A DNA stretch of 64,000 nt. It comes from Sitta carolinensis. Its lineage: Eukaryota; Chordata; Aves; Passeriformes; Sittidae. A program made the translations under genes and the position numbers. The stretch is taken from NCBI GenBank assembly GCA_032173965.1, contig CM063288.1, positions 27,673,501 to 27,737,500 of the forward strand, in the 5' to 3' direction. This document shows, piece by piece, positions 22,193 to 35,472 of this stretch (positions within the stretch are counted from its first letter, which is position 1; every line of letters begins with the position of its first letter). The notes beneath the pieces were generated by a model, which was not told the origin of the DNA, did no database searches, and saw only the letters and a program-made list of their open reading frames with translations.

Positions 22193-24629
22193 GATGATCT
22201 TTAAAGAGAATGCTGGTGCTTTTTGTCAGGCCTAGTTATCAGCCAAATGGATTGAGATAAGGCAAACAAAACTGTCTGCTTAGTCAAACATCCTATCAAC
22301 ATCCCTTGATTGTCAGAGCTGAATCAGCAAATACAAAAAAGCTAAATACAGCCAGCCCTACACTTACAACCCACTTGTGGTTTTCACGCTGACAACCTAG
22401 TCACTAAGTATAAGTGGTCCTCCCACTACTGGTTTGTCTGCGTCTCAGGTTATATTCAGGCATATGACTGCATCTCTAGCCTTGCAATCTTAACTCGTTT
22501 CTTAAAACTGAACAAGTACATTGGAGCTTTTTAACAGTGCCAAGTATTTCTGCTAGAATATATTCTGGAGGATTCATGTAATAACAAACATGTGAAGGAT
22601 TTCTGATATGAAAGACTCTTGCCTATAATAATTTTTTAGCTCCAAAGTGGGATTAGTTTTGTTCTATAAATGCTTAAAATCTAAACCTATATATCTCCAA
22701 ACATTCAGTGGCCAGAACTACAGGCTCTTGATACATCTATATTAGAGACAGTAGTTCAGCATATATAGTAATATGTGATATGACCCCTGATTACACAGAC
22801 TCAACTCTCCTCTTTATTAATGTCTAGCAGTGGCTTTTCTCCTTTCTCTGGAGAGCTGTGGATCTTGACTGAAAATCTGACACTTTGCTTTTCTGAGAGA
22901 ACCTTTTGTGGATCCTTACTGAGCAGCTCACAAATGCATAGGGTTTAGTGAACCAAGAGAACGGAGATAAATATCAGAATTAGCAATTTAGCAGTATTTG
23001 TGTAGTAACAGCTGTTAATATGTAATTTCCACTGGTAAATGAATGTACAGTCATTGTTTTGTGCATTAGGATTCTGTCTCTTTTACACATTATGCAGTGC
23101 CAAATGCAGAGAATTTAGGATTTCTGCTATCTTGAAAGGCAAATGAACAAAAAACGTTTTCAGAAACACCTTTGGAGTCCACCGCAAATAGCACCTGAAG
23201 CTTACATGAAATGATACAATCAGCTGCCAACACCTCTCTAAATATCACTGTAAGCAAAAGGTAGACATATTTTAGGGTGTAGAGAGAAAACCACACTTTG
23301 TGTAAGTTCTGGAGGCTAAACAGCCATTAGAAAACATTCCTGAGCATTCCCTTGTGTCACTAACTTGCAAAATGCAGCGAGATCTTTACTCTCATAGAAA
23401 GACCTTTTCTCTGGTGTTGCCACCATAGAGTCGAGGAAAGGCAAACACAATCCAGGGCTGTTGCAGCTGTCCACCAACCTGAAGATGCCATTGCATGAAA
23501 TATGTTTTGATTTTTACCAAACTAGACTCTGCTCAATTAATGTGCCTTGTCCAATGTCCTTGTGCTGCTCTCAGGTATTTTATATGCTGCTTACCAATGA
23601 GTGCTGTACTGTAGCCCATGCTTTCTCCAGCCCAGCCATGAGAAATCCCTCTTTGTCATCTATCCTGTAATGTGACTGACTGGTAATTAATTGGCAGGGG
23701 TTGTAGATCAAAGCTGACTTAACAGCATTTCAGGGACAGAGCTTAGGCATAACACTGTGTTTCCAGCCTTGGGAAAATGTGGGGAGAAGAATCAGGAGAG
23801 AGAAAGGGGAAAATCCACTGAAGTCATATAGTCATTCCTTTTCTACTGGGTGCCTAGGCAATGGAACTGTAGATATTTGCAGAAGAACAAATTAGTTGGG
23901 AGAAATAACATGCATGCAAGGTGTGTGTTTCAAGCAGCTAATGCTGCAGTTGGCAGTGAGCTCTTTCATGGGACTACCAAGCAGGACAGGGACAGAGTTC
24001 AGCCCTAAAGAAGCAACTCTTATGTTTTCCACCTACATCAGGGGATGATCCAGTCACCAGTCTCTGCAGCTGTTCCGGCTTCTTCTGCCTTTTGAATGAT
24101 TCTCCACCAGTCTTTTCCATGCCAGAAGTTGGCAGCTGCAAATTGTCTGAATGCCCCTGTAGCTTGGAGATAGCCCACCAGGGTTTCAGCCTCCCTTGCC
24201 CCAAATGCAGGCACTGTGAACAGCATGATCACCTCTGGTGTATTGACACTACTGATGTTGCTCATTTAGCCTCTATAAGATAAGTTGTGCTCTGATGAGC
24301 ATCCAGGAGGAGCAATAAATTCATCAGTTTATCCATTATAGAACTTAAATGCCTGAAGTATAAAATATTATAATTCTCCAGAACTGAAGCCGAGGTGTCG
24401 AAACATCTCCAGCTGGGACAAAGTGAACAGAGTCTGATAAGCTGCAGTTTGGCTCTGTTTGCAGTGGAGATACCAGTCTGGAAAACTGCCCAGTGTGCTG
24501 TTGTAAGAGACCTGTAATTAGTACATGACCGCCACTCGTAGCGCATCTGAGGGTAAAAAGAACATGACAAACCTCATCTCTCTTCAGTTTTTGCAGGCTC
24601 TTGATCTTTATCTCTTTACAAAGTTGTGG

Positions 24630-24720
24630 GTAATCTTTTAATTAAAACTCCTAATTATGCATTTGACAGAGATTCTGAAGGCCAGCAAGTTGTAATGTTG
24701 GATGCCAATTGATTATGGAA
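24630..24720. promoter_or_regulatory. Candidate homeobox-motif cluster
   Basis: TTTTAATTAAAA, CTAATTATGCATTTGACAG and CCAATTGATTATGG occur within about 90 bp. They contain TAAT cores, an octamer-like TTATGCAT, a MEIS/TGIF TGACAG and an ATTGATTA string. Such clustering is typical of developmental enhancers. Conservation cannot be checked here. Confidence 0.3.
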
Positions 24721-26652
24721 TGTCTCTGCAAATTTACAGCCCTGTGATCCACCCCATATCAGTATTATGGTTGGATGTCTTCTGGAACTGTGTATAATCA
24801 GCATCTTATGAAATCCACAGCATCCCTACATGCTGTGTGTAACAGTTTCTAGAGAGCTGGATCACAGTCTAAGTGCTGCATGTGTGGAGGAGTGGAGGTG
24901 ACTTTTACTGGTACCACCTACAAAGGGGGTTAAGCCTCACAAGGGGACACCAGGGAATCTCTCTGGCAAACAAATCCTTTGACATCCTTTAGCTGGAACA
25001 GCTCTTCTGCAGCAGGCCTGTATTTAGTAGGAGTGAGTAACCAGGGATGTCAGGGGTGCAATGAAAACCCCATTTTCAACACAAATAAAAAACATATCAT
25101 GATAAAGCTATGATGGAGAAATTTAACCCTATCCCAGCCAAACTCAGTACAGCCTTCTGAAGGGAGAACTTGCAGTTGTTTCCTCTGTGTTTTCCTTCGT
25201 GCGTGCTGTAGTTACAGCCCAGCTGACCTGCAGGCTGGCTGGGGTTTGAACAGATGCACAGAGCAGCTCGTTGGAGCAAGATGGCAGTGGGACAGCAGCT
25301 GAGCTGCCTTAGTCTTTTGCAGACCAAATAATTAGCCTGGGCAGAGCACCCTGCTGGACTTCAGGTCCCCAGCTGTCTTGGGCGTCTGCCCTGAACTGAA
25401 TTGCATGATTCAGACATTCACCACCTTTGCCAAGTGCAGCTTGGGGATGGAGAATCAAAGCTAGAAACACTCGGTATTTCTCTGTTTGGGGTAGCTGTAG
25501 ATTCTGCTTTGCATTTACAATATAGCCACCTGGAAGTTAAGGGCATAGAGGCTTTCTCTGCTCTACCTAACAAAGGGAAGTTTCAGGTTCTACCAACCAA
25601 ATCTCAGTATGAGGCCGGAGAGCCCTGGTAATGTTGCAGCTGTATCAATTTGCCTCGTTTAGAACATATTGCAAAAATGTTTGGGGTTTAGAAAGAAGTG
25701 TCTAGAAATTATCTCTTCATTTGTATTTATTATAACATTGTGCAAAATGCATGCTCAATTGCTGCTGAATTGTTATAATTAATTATATTATACCTTGAAC
25801 AACTGGTAGAAATGTATACATGTTAGAGCTAGGGCTGGACCTGGAACTTCATGTCTGAGAGTGCTTGTTTTGTCTGGGAATTCAGGCAAGGCTTTGAGGC
25901 ACTAAGTGCTTTGCAGTAAAATAACCTTTGAAAGAATTTGGACTCCAGCAAAGGAGCTAATACACAGCACCACCACCCTCGAAAACACCGAAAACCCACA
26001 TTGAGTGTCAGTCAGTGCTCTCAGGAATGTGCTAGCAGGAGCTCTACATTTTTGTTGCTACTCAAACCCGGCCATATTTGTTTCTTTGTTTATAGTTCTT
26101 TCATATCCTTGAAGGTGTTCCACCAGCTATTGACAAATGAACCATATCTCTGATGAAGTCCTAGCCAGAATGTGTTTTCTCCTCCTACACTTGTTTCTTT
26201 GGAGATTTTGTGTGTGCCAGCCTGCAATATTCCTCTGGAAACCAAGGCTTGCATGTAGTGTCAGAGTCAGTCTGGCTCTCAGGCTTCATCAGAGAAGGGA
26301 AATGGCAACTTATGCTCTCTTCTGCTTCATGCTCCAGTTGGCCTTGGCTCTCCCATTTAGCAGAATAGGTACTTTTAATTTGGTTTCAAATTGAGGGTCA
26401 CGAATTACTTGTCAAGCGATTTGCCCATATTATGTTGCACTTTAGACTTTGTTCTCAAAGGTGAACACTGGTATATTTACAGTCTTCTGAGGGAGAAAAC
26501 CAGAATTTAATAGGACTTGCTAATAGAGCAAATGAGGCTGCAATGCACTTTCCCTCTGTTATATATTAAGCTGGTGTTATTAAGTGTTAACTTAACAATG
26601 GACAGCTAAAAGGGGCCAGGAAAAGTCTTTGTGTAAAACATGTAAACAGCTA

Positions 26653-26655
<3 letters not shown>

Positions 26656-26693
<38 letters not shown>
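26656..26693. repeat. Poly-T run, 38 nt
   Basis: A long uninterrupted T homopolymer followed by ATTGGAATC and an AT-rich stretch. It could be the tail of a minus-strand retroposed sequence, but no body is recognisable. Confidence 0.92.
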
Positions 26694-26695
<2 letters not shown>

Positions 26696-29600
26696 TGGAA
26701 TCATTAACTGCAGTGTAGTTAAATCCTTTGTTTTCACGGCTGGTTTAAATTAAATAAGTAACATTATGATTTATTTTTTTAATATTGTGGCTTTAATACA
26801 AATCAAAAGGTTTAACAGAATAATTTAACTGTGTGTATTTTAAAGTGTTTTTTCTTAAAAAACCAATTTACTAAAATTTTCTCTGGTAAAAAGCTAGGAT
26901 TGTCTAATGCCAGTTTAGGACAGGCATGTTTAGTATGTCAATTTCAGTGATACTCGTAATACAATCAAGTGGTATTCACACATTTTAAGTACATGTGTAA
27001 AGGTGGAGATGCATAGTAATTGAGAATAAGTTCTTGAGACAAGTGCTGTGGCACTTAAGGGACCAATGTCCATTAAATTTCAAATATTTGGGTATGTAAT
27101 GCCACAGGTGTTCCAAGGGAGTGCTCAGCTAGTCTGCATCTAAGCAAAGAACAGATTTAACAATGCAAGGATATGTGTCATTTAACTATAGAGTATTGCA
27201 CTCAGTCCTGAGGGCATTCCATGTGGTTTTTATCCACACCAGACTCCTGGCATTGAGTATTTCTGGATTCTGTCTTGGTGCAGCTTTCCTTTGCAAGAAG
27301 AGGGGTTTTCTGCTCTGGTGTAGCCCTGCTGCCCTTGAGCTCCTGTCATCTTGGCTTCCTGGTCAGAGCTGAGGATGTCACCTTGGAAGTTCTAGCTTTC
27401 TACTTCAGCTTTAGCATGCTTTAAAAGTCCTCTTTCAAACTGAAATGACATATCTAAGTCAAACTCATGAAGTAAGGCTGCGGACTCTGTCCCAGCTGGT
27501 GTTCCCAGAGAGGTCTGGCCACTCTCAGGGCTACTATAAATCTTTCTCTGGACAGGCCACTTGCATGTCAGCAGATGGCAGGGAGGTGATCCAGGATTTT
27601 TGGATTGATTTTTTTGATCTTTTTCTTCTTTTTCCACTCTTTCAGACCCCTATTTATTCCTAGTGAAATGCTATGGCTGTCACAGCATAGAAAGTCCACA
27701 GGGCTGCCAGACATGCTGAGGTGAATGCCAGGCTTGCCAAGGCCCACATCTTGCAGAAAGCCCTTGAGGAGTGAAGCTTGATGGTGGTGGGATTGCAGGA
27801 ACCCCACCCACAGCCCTGGAATTGCGTTTCCACTCCACACCAGCTTTAGCAGTAGTGATGCAGGTCAGCCCCGTCTATGGCTAAGACACAAGAGGGTCTG
27901 TCTTCTTTCCTTCTCTGTACATCCTCATGTTGCACTCAGCTCTTGTTCCTGTTTTTTGACTCCTTGCTTCATCCTTCCTTTCTCCTACGCATGCACCTGG
28001 CCGTTGCTGCCTTCCCTATGTGCAGATGGGGCTGTTCAATAGCCTATGTTTGTGGAATGAGCTAATTTAAACACACACATTTGTCTCTTATATAAATGTG
28101 TTTATATTGTTTTTATGTACTTTTGCATAAAAGCTGGATCAGATAAACCTGAGCCCTGGGATAGGCAGTAGCATCTGCTGGATAGGACAGGGATTACACT
28201 GGCTGGGGTTTAAGTAGAAGCTCCTCACCTGAATGGTTTCTGACCATGCAGTAAAGTACCTGCAGAATCTCGTCAAAATGCTCTTAAATAAATGTAGGTT
28301 GACCTGGTGAAACCCTTTCTGGGATTGGTCAAACACTTGAGGCCGTGTTGTACAGGCAGCTGGGGCAGCTCAGAGCAGTTTCGTGTCAGGAGTTTTAAAT
28401 GGGTGGTGATGTAAGAGGTGGCTTGTGGCCCCTTCTAGAAGCACTAGTGAGAGTTCCCTCTGCCAGAGGTCATCACTTCCTGTGCACTCCTACAGCAGCT
28501 GCTCCTGCACATCCCCCTAAAGCAGCTGCCAAGGAGCAGTAAAGGCAGTGGTGTGCAGCAAGAGCCATAGTGTGAGAGAGTGAACATCCTCTTTCACTCG
28601 GAGAGGGTATTCAAACACCTAAGAGCAAATATCGTAATGGTGCAAGTGGAGGAAAGACAATACAGGAAATGTTCCTGTCCTTTCCTTGCCTTTCTGGAAA
28701 CACTTCAAAAGGAATGAAATAGGCAATCAGTAAATGATTCTACAAAATACATTCCTGATCTATCAGCAAAGTCAAATGAAATTACCTAAACTATTTAGAG
28801 ATTAGGAACATTGAAGAGCTCTAACCCTTCCTTGAAGGGGTTACACCTACAGTTTTTATTTACTGGAGCATGAAAATGCAATTTATTTCAGTAGGAGACA
28901 GTAGGACTTTCCAGGCAGGGCTGAGTTCTCTTCAGGAGGGTCTGAGATTTCTACAGAAGGTGTTTGATAGGAGAGGTCAGTGTTTCCAAGGTTGGGCTAA
29001 AGAAGGAGCCAGGACAATGGCAGTAACTGGTACCCCAGATAATTTTAGGGACTCACTGCAGAAATATCTCCCCACAGAGCTGTTTGCTGGGTTCTCTACT
29101 CTTTTAACAAACTTCATTTCATGCTAGAAACAATAGGATTCTTTGTCTTCCGTGTTTCTCCAATGTTGGGACCATCTTTCTAGCATGTAGTTTGAGGTTC
29201 AGAAATTTACCTAAGGCTACTCTCTTCCCATGCAGTAATTAATCACAACAAACTATTTAGGTGATATCAGACTCCTCAGTGCCTTCCTTCAGAGCTGGAG
29301 AATGTGGAAACATAACTTGGAGCTCAGGCAGGCCCAGATCCCTGCAGCAGGACATTGCAGGTAAAGCATTCATGCATACCCTCACTATTGAGAAGGAGAT
29401 CTTCTTGAGCAAAGCTGCTCTTTGTTGTGTCCAGAGCCTTCAGTGAGTCTCGTTTGTTCCTGCCTCAGACACAGCAAGTGAAACTCTGGTAAGCAGGACA
29501 TTCAAAAGACTCTGGGCACTTGCAAAGCCTGAAGAGTAAAAAGTTTAAATATTTGTGATTGACTGGGGAGTACTCCTATTGCCACTGCCCCTTTAATTCT

Positions 29601-30011
29601 CATTTCATTTTCTGAAGTTGGCTCAAAAACTGGTGGAAGAAAATATCTGAAGGTGCCAGTAAGTATGGTGGTAGCAATGTTCTTCTTTTTAAATTATTTT
29701 AAGAGCAGCATTGAGGTATTACATAGATTTAGTGAATTGTGCTCCTCTGGTCAAGAACCTAAATATTTAAAATGTTTCTTCCTTTATAGTGTGTGCAAAA
29801 GCCTTTATTGGCCTGTGCAGGGGGAATAATTGAAACAAATATTTCCCTATTTTTTTTCCCCAATATTTCCCCCACACAGAGGAAATTTCCTACCCTCCTC
29901 TGTTCTCTCCAAGGGCTATCTAGACAAGTTTTACTGAGCGATGCTTGAAGAGAAACACAGAATTCAGAACATCCTGTGCTTTGTGGATATTATAGACTGA
30001 TTTGGGTTACT

Positions 30012-30013
<2 letters not shown>

Positions 30014-30065
<52 letters not shown>
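30014..30065. repeat. Poly-T run, 52 nt
   Basis: The longest homopolymer in the window. On the minus strand an AATAAA (TTTATT at 30101) lies about 36 nt before the A tail, compatible with a retroposed transcript end. No gene-like body follows. Confidence 0.92.
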
Positions 30066-30066
<1 letters not shown>

Positions 30067-33000
30067 AGGAGGAGGGATGTTATGGGGGGAGTGAACTGTG
30101 TTTATTTTTCCCACTGCAGTTAGTATTTTGTTGCATGTGTTGGAGAGTAGAAGTTCTTACCTAGAGAAAGTGTTCTTTTTTTGATAGGCATGGAGACCAG
30201 TACAAAATTACTATTTTCTGATTTAAATTGTGATACTTTTTATTCCTCACTAAAGACACTCAGGTGCTTTCATCAGATACATGAGAAAAGTGAATCAAAA
30301 CAATGTGTTGCAGCAAATCCTGGCTGCTGTGCTTTTCCTGTCAATTCTGGCCTCTTAGCCCCAGTGAGTGTTGGGTCTCTTCAGGAGGGGATCTGAGCAG
30401 GCCAGCGAGGTGCTGTGGCTCCCCTGTGCTGCACTTCCCTCCTCTGCTTGTGGGCCATGAGCATGGGCTGAGGCCAGTTGGTAGACAAGGATTTGGCAGC
30501 TGCTTCCATCCAGCTAAGGGCTGGAAGGATGGAGTGATTATTTCATGGAACTGCAATCCTCTTGCACCATGAAAGGCCAAATTCTCCTCTTGTGTGCTCA
30601 ATGTTCATGGAATAAATCCCAACCTACAGTGATGCTGGAAAACTCTGACCTCTACAGCTAATTTCCAATTGTAATCCTAAAAGAAGAATGGTTGGCTAGT
30701 TTGGGTTTTCTGCCCGTGCTTAAGTGCATTTTGCTTTCATTATGGGGTGTCAAGTTGTTAATATTTATGGAGGACACAAAAGAATGAAAATTCTGTTTCG
30801 TGTTCAATCTGACATCTTTTGGCACCAAAACCCTCTAGTCATGGTAGTAGTTCAGTTTCAATTCGGCAGAGCTCTTTCGAGATGAAGTGCTTTAAAGTGT
30901 GGTTTGGCTCTGAGGAGGAATTCTATGCAAATAGTATTCAGGGGGTCTGCCTTTATTGTCTCAAATATTAATAATTTCCAGATCAAATGCAGTTTGCCTT
31001 GAGTTTGTTTTTTTTTGTTCTATCTTCCTGTTCTGTCAGCTTGGTTAAATGCATCATGAAGCTTTTAAAGTCAACCTGCTTCTTTCCTTGGTACATGTCC
31101 CCTGCACAGTGAGGTTCTGCAGACCTCCTCCAGCTCAGTTACCCCTTTCACTCTGCAAAAGGCAGAAGCAGCAAGAAGTGGCTCCTGGGAGCTGTTGCAG
31201 AGGAATGAGCTTGCCCAAATGGGTGCACTGAGGCTCCAGGGCCATGCTATGCTCCCTCAGCCCGTGGTGGGACAATATTCTGCCTGGCTCCTGGAAAGCT
31301 CTGCCTGACCACACACCAGCACCTGTCCAGATCTGCTCAGCCCAGTCCAAACTTAGGAGGTTCTTCCAAGGGTTCACTGAGAGATGATGTCATTGCTGGC
31401 ATCATGCTGAAATGCCAAGCCCTAGAGGCCTTCTCTGCAGCTCCAGCAGCACAGCCATGCATACTAACATGAGTGAAGTGACACTGCCTTGGAGGTTCTT
31501 GGGTCAATGAAGCTTGTTCTTGTGGAACAAGAAGACAAAAGCTACCTTATACAGCTCTGACTGTGTGCATTTGGCGGCAAAAAAAAATCACAGACTCTCA
31601 GGAAGTTAAGGAGCGTTGAATGCTGCAAACTGTGCCTTCAAGGACAGGTACAGTGCATGTGTTCAGAGAATGAATGTTTACAGATAAGCTACTTGCTCGT
31701 GAGTAGGCATCATTTGTGATGCCTGCTTTGCATACAGTGCTGAATCTGTGAAGTATACCAAGCATGCCCTATGAAGAAATGTTGACTTTTGAAGTATTTT
31801 ATAATTCTAATGTGTTGAAATCACAATTGAAATCACAGTTGTCTGGAAAAACCTTCTTCCAGTAAATGCCCTATGTTTCCTGCTAAGAATTCATTCATTC
31901 AATGCTATATTAGCTTAGGCACACATTGCATATCCCTAAGCCACTACATTCCATTCTACTACATGTGGAATACTCATTTAGACCAAACCTCTCCTGGAGT
32001 AAAACCCTTTAGGGCAGCATGATAGCTCTTTGACAACATGCTAGATAGTTTCAAATTCTCATTAATACTCTTTATGGTTTATGACTACACTATATTCTAC
32101 TGTTGATCAGATACTCTAGTTTAAATAGGTTTCTTACTGAGGATTTTTGTATGAGGAAAGAAACGCATGTTAGTAGTGGACGTAAGCACAGATACAAATG
32201 AAATAGCAACCTTTGAACTGGAGGCTTGGTTCGTCAGTCTCTTAGATAACCACTGCTATTGCCAGTGACCCTGTAAGTACAGATGTTCATATTAAATGTT
32301 CTCCATCCAGTACCCTCTCTGACACACTCCATGGTAGCATTTAATGTGCTTCACACCAGCCGAATGGGGTGGAACATAAAAGTTAATTTGCAAACTTTCA
32401 CATTTTCTGCCATATTTCAAAGTCCATCCAGACACTTTAGCTTGGGTTATTGTGCCAATGGATAGTGCCCTTTAATCCAGAGGAACCCAGGCTTAGCTTC
32501 TGCCACACTCTCCTTCTGCTGCAGCCTGTGTGAGTCGCCAAGGGCTGTGCCTATCATCCAGGAAAAGAGAAACTGTATCTTGATTTAGCTCAGTATTAGA
32601 ATCCTGCTATAAAGCTTGTTCTGAAGTGTTATGGGATGATTATGCAGTATAGTTTTCTCTCCACATTTTAGTGACCAAATGAAATGGCAGCCTGGAAAGC
32701 TCTGTCCCTCAGCATGCGAACAGGATGCCAGTCTTCCCATCCCTCAACAAAAACTATCAAGAATTTAATGGATCTTAGCACCATTTTTCTTCTGGTTTCT
32801 GGCATTTGATATGGAAAATTATTGTAAGTGTGTGATCAGTGCTTGGTTTGCTGCATGGGATTGGTTATAGTTTGAGGGGAGTCTAGGGGACACTTTATGA
32901 TCTATTAAGTAACTCATTAACTGGCAGGCTGCGTCCTTGACACCAGAATCCCAGGTAGGCTGAGGTGTCTTCTGATACAGTGTGCCAGAGTTTAAAAATG

Positions 33001-33390
33001 CAGCAAATAAACGTTCATCTAATAGCTCTCATCTCTTGTCCAGCAGACAGCATGTCATTTTAAGTGGCAGAGACACAAATTGCCTTTGCTGCTGGACCTC
33101 TCCTAGAAAGAACACCTGTTTCCCATATCACTGACATTAGTGCTAGATAAAACGTTCTGTGGAAGTGGAAAATGCATTAGAAGATGGGGTTGTTCAATTA
33201 GTATTAACACCTTTCTATTTTTTCTTTCTATTATTTTTTTTTAGTCTAAAGCAATAGGTCTGATATAAGGTACTTCTTTCAATCAGTGGTGGTTCACACC
33301 TTTACCTGGAGCTCCAGAGTCAGCTGTAGAACACATCACTGCTGTACTCCTACACTCCCCATGTTCTGCTATCTCAGCACCTTTCAGCTG

Positions 33391-33465
33391 TAAATAAGGT
33401 ATAGGGAAATATTATTAGATAGGTTATATTTACAGATAAACTGAGGCACAGGACATCTCGGTATT
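33391..33465 (-). repeat. MIR-like SINE 3' region fragment
   Basis: TTTACAGATAAACTGAGGCACAG near 33430, preceded by GGTATAGGGAAATATTATTA, parallels the reverse complement of the MIR 3' half (the familiar TTTACAGATGAGGAAACTGAGG string and the ATTATTAT before it). CORE-SINEs of this type exist across amniotes. The match is short and decayed. Confidence 0.4.
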
Positions 33466-35400
33466 TCTGTGCTGCAGCTGAAGGAAGAGCATGAGTGTAC
33501 ATACCCTCATTATCAGGAGCTTCTTAACACAGTGCTAGCAGACAACAGCTTAACCTGAATATAGCAATTGCCTGTTGTCTCTTGTGGAAAGTTGTGCCCC
33601 CTGGACTGGAGCTCCCAGCAGGAAGCCTGTGCAAAGCCCCTTGATTGCATGTCTGCTGTCTTCAGTCCAGAGCTGGCAGAAGAATTAGCAGTACCTCATT
33701 TAAGTCTTTCCTTTTTAATTTGCCAGATTAAGGAATTCTTTCTGCACCTCTGCTCAGGCCAAGCCACCCCAATGGCACAGGAATGATGTAAGGTCAAGGT
33801 CATAGAGGACCAGCAACAACAGAAGCATGGAGTTCATAAGTGTCAGGCCAGGGTGAGCTGCCTGAACAGGGATGCAAAAGCCTTTGCACCATCCCACACA
33901 AACACTGGTATGCATCTTCCTGGGGGAAAACAAAACAGAAGCATTACTTCACAGGGTGAGCAAGAATAAGAGAAGCCCAAGCACAGCGCAGCTCATTTTG
34001 CCAAGTGGATGATAGGTGAAGCCATGTCAGTGTCTGAGGTGCTCCTTCCACTGCCTGTGGCAACTCACTGCCTCAAATCCCTGCCATAGCATCCAATGAC
34101 TGTCCATGGATGCTGGCAGGGAGCAGAGCAGAGTGGGCAGCTCTGTGCCAGCAGGGAGAGTGCTCTGGAGGGCAGCAGGTGGGAAGCACAGACTGCATTC
34201 AAGTAACAGAGCTGTCAGGCAAAGATGCATTAGAAGTATTAAGAGGCCTGCTTCCTTATAGATTGTTGTGGTTTGTGGGAAGAGCAGATGGAAAGGAAAA
34301 TAATGTGCAATATGATTTCATGGTCAGTGTAGGGTGTTGCAGACAAATTCTCTTGATAAACTGACGACCTGACTGAACCCACAAGCAGCAGGGATGCCAA
34401 GGAGGGCATCTATACTGCCCGTAAGAGACTTGTCATTTTCAGAAGTGTCTAAGGTGGCATGGATGTATTTGCAGAGTAAAACAGGTAAACCAAAAGGTAT
34501 TTTCATTCCTTTTCATTTCTCCCCCAAATAAAATATCAGCAGAGACAAACAAAGCAGCATTTGGAAAAATCTGGAACTTGTTAATCTTCACCATGGCCAA
34601 AGCAGAACTGGGATTATACATAAGCAGTTTGTTCAGAAATCCCTTTAGGGTACTAGAATTGTGGGATCTCAGCATAGTCATGGTCCTTTGGTGAAGCAAG
34701 GGAAGACAGAAAAGAAGCTGCTCAAATTACCCTGTAAATACCAGGAAATCACCTACATCTTATTCAGCCTCCTTTGAGTTTTAGGATTCCTAATCCAGTT
34801 GTAAGATTTTTGTAATGTGTACGCATGCAATTCACAAAAATGACAGTTAGAAGGCAAAGCTATTTATTTTACATTACAACATTCAAAAACATTCTCAATT
34901 GATATAAATATTTGCAAGCCCAGCTATTGGAAAACTCAAGCACACCAAATAGAATAGTAAAAATTATGAGAATTTAGAGTGAAAGACCTTCAACTGCTTC
35001 CCAATTTCTGGTTGGTTTTTTTTTCAGGTGCACTGGGCTTCTGTTTTAAGCATACACAACCCACTCTAGTAAGTGGGACAGTTTTTAAATGTGTGGTTTA
35101 AATAAATGCAAGTTAAAATTCTCCCAGATTCACCTGACTCACAGTTGATGCTCTAAGTTGCTTGACAAATATTGCAAGACACCTGTTAAATATTTTGGTA
35201 AGATTCCCAGTTGCATCCAGCTGATAGATAATGCATCAGGTTTCAACTGTATGAAGTATTGGGAAGTATTCTGGAAAAGGCTGCAGCAGCAGTTTGAGAA
35301 CGAAGCAGAAAGAGCAGAATTTTTTCCTTTGGAAGTAACAATGTTATATTGTTCAGTTTTTTCTCCCACATTGGTTTGGTTTTGTTGTGAAAGAAAGCAG

Positions 35401-35472
35401 GTGAGGCTGGAAGGGCCCTCTTGGTACCATCCAGTACAAGCTCCATGTGCAAAGCAGGATCAGTTAGAGCAT
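35401..35472 (-). repeat. CR1 LINE 3'-end fragment
   Basis: GGCTGGAAGGGCCCTCTTGG, then CCATCCAGTACAAGCTCC and GCAAAGCAGGATCAGTTAGA, follow the order of the reverse-complemented CR1 3' end (ggttggaaggga, catcyagtccaa, aaagcagggtcacctagagca). CR1 is the dominant LINE of birds and other reptiles. Only about 70 bp remain, so it is dead. The terminal octamer repeat of CR1 is not recognisable next to it. A chance frame runs into the fragment from 35158. Confidence 0.75.

Larger units (their letters stand above)
20801..35400. other. Intergenic gene-desert segment, no exon supported
   Basis: Short overlapping open frames only, none with a recognisable domain. Contents are two long T homopolymers (26656 and 30014), a 16-bp duplication at 22161, an AT-rich homeobox/MEIS-motif cluster near 24.65 kb, a MIR-like fragment near 33.4 kb and otherwise unremarkable sequence. 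Confidence 0.7.

Noticed and set aside
26137..26394. 85-codon frame with an internal Met followed by a hydrophobic signal-like stretch
   Set aside because: No mature domain, no homology recognised, and a single short exon-less frame in the desert.
29191..29240. MIR-like string GAGGTTCAGAAATTTACCTAAGG
   Set aside because: It resembles the MIR reverse complement over about 25 bp only, at low identity.
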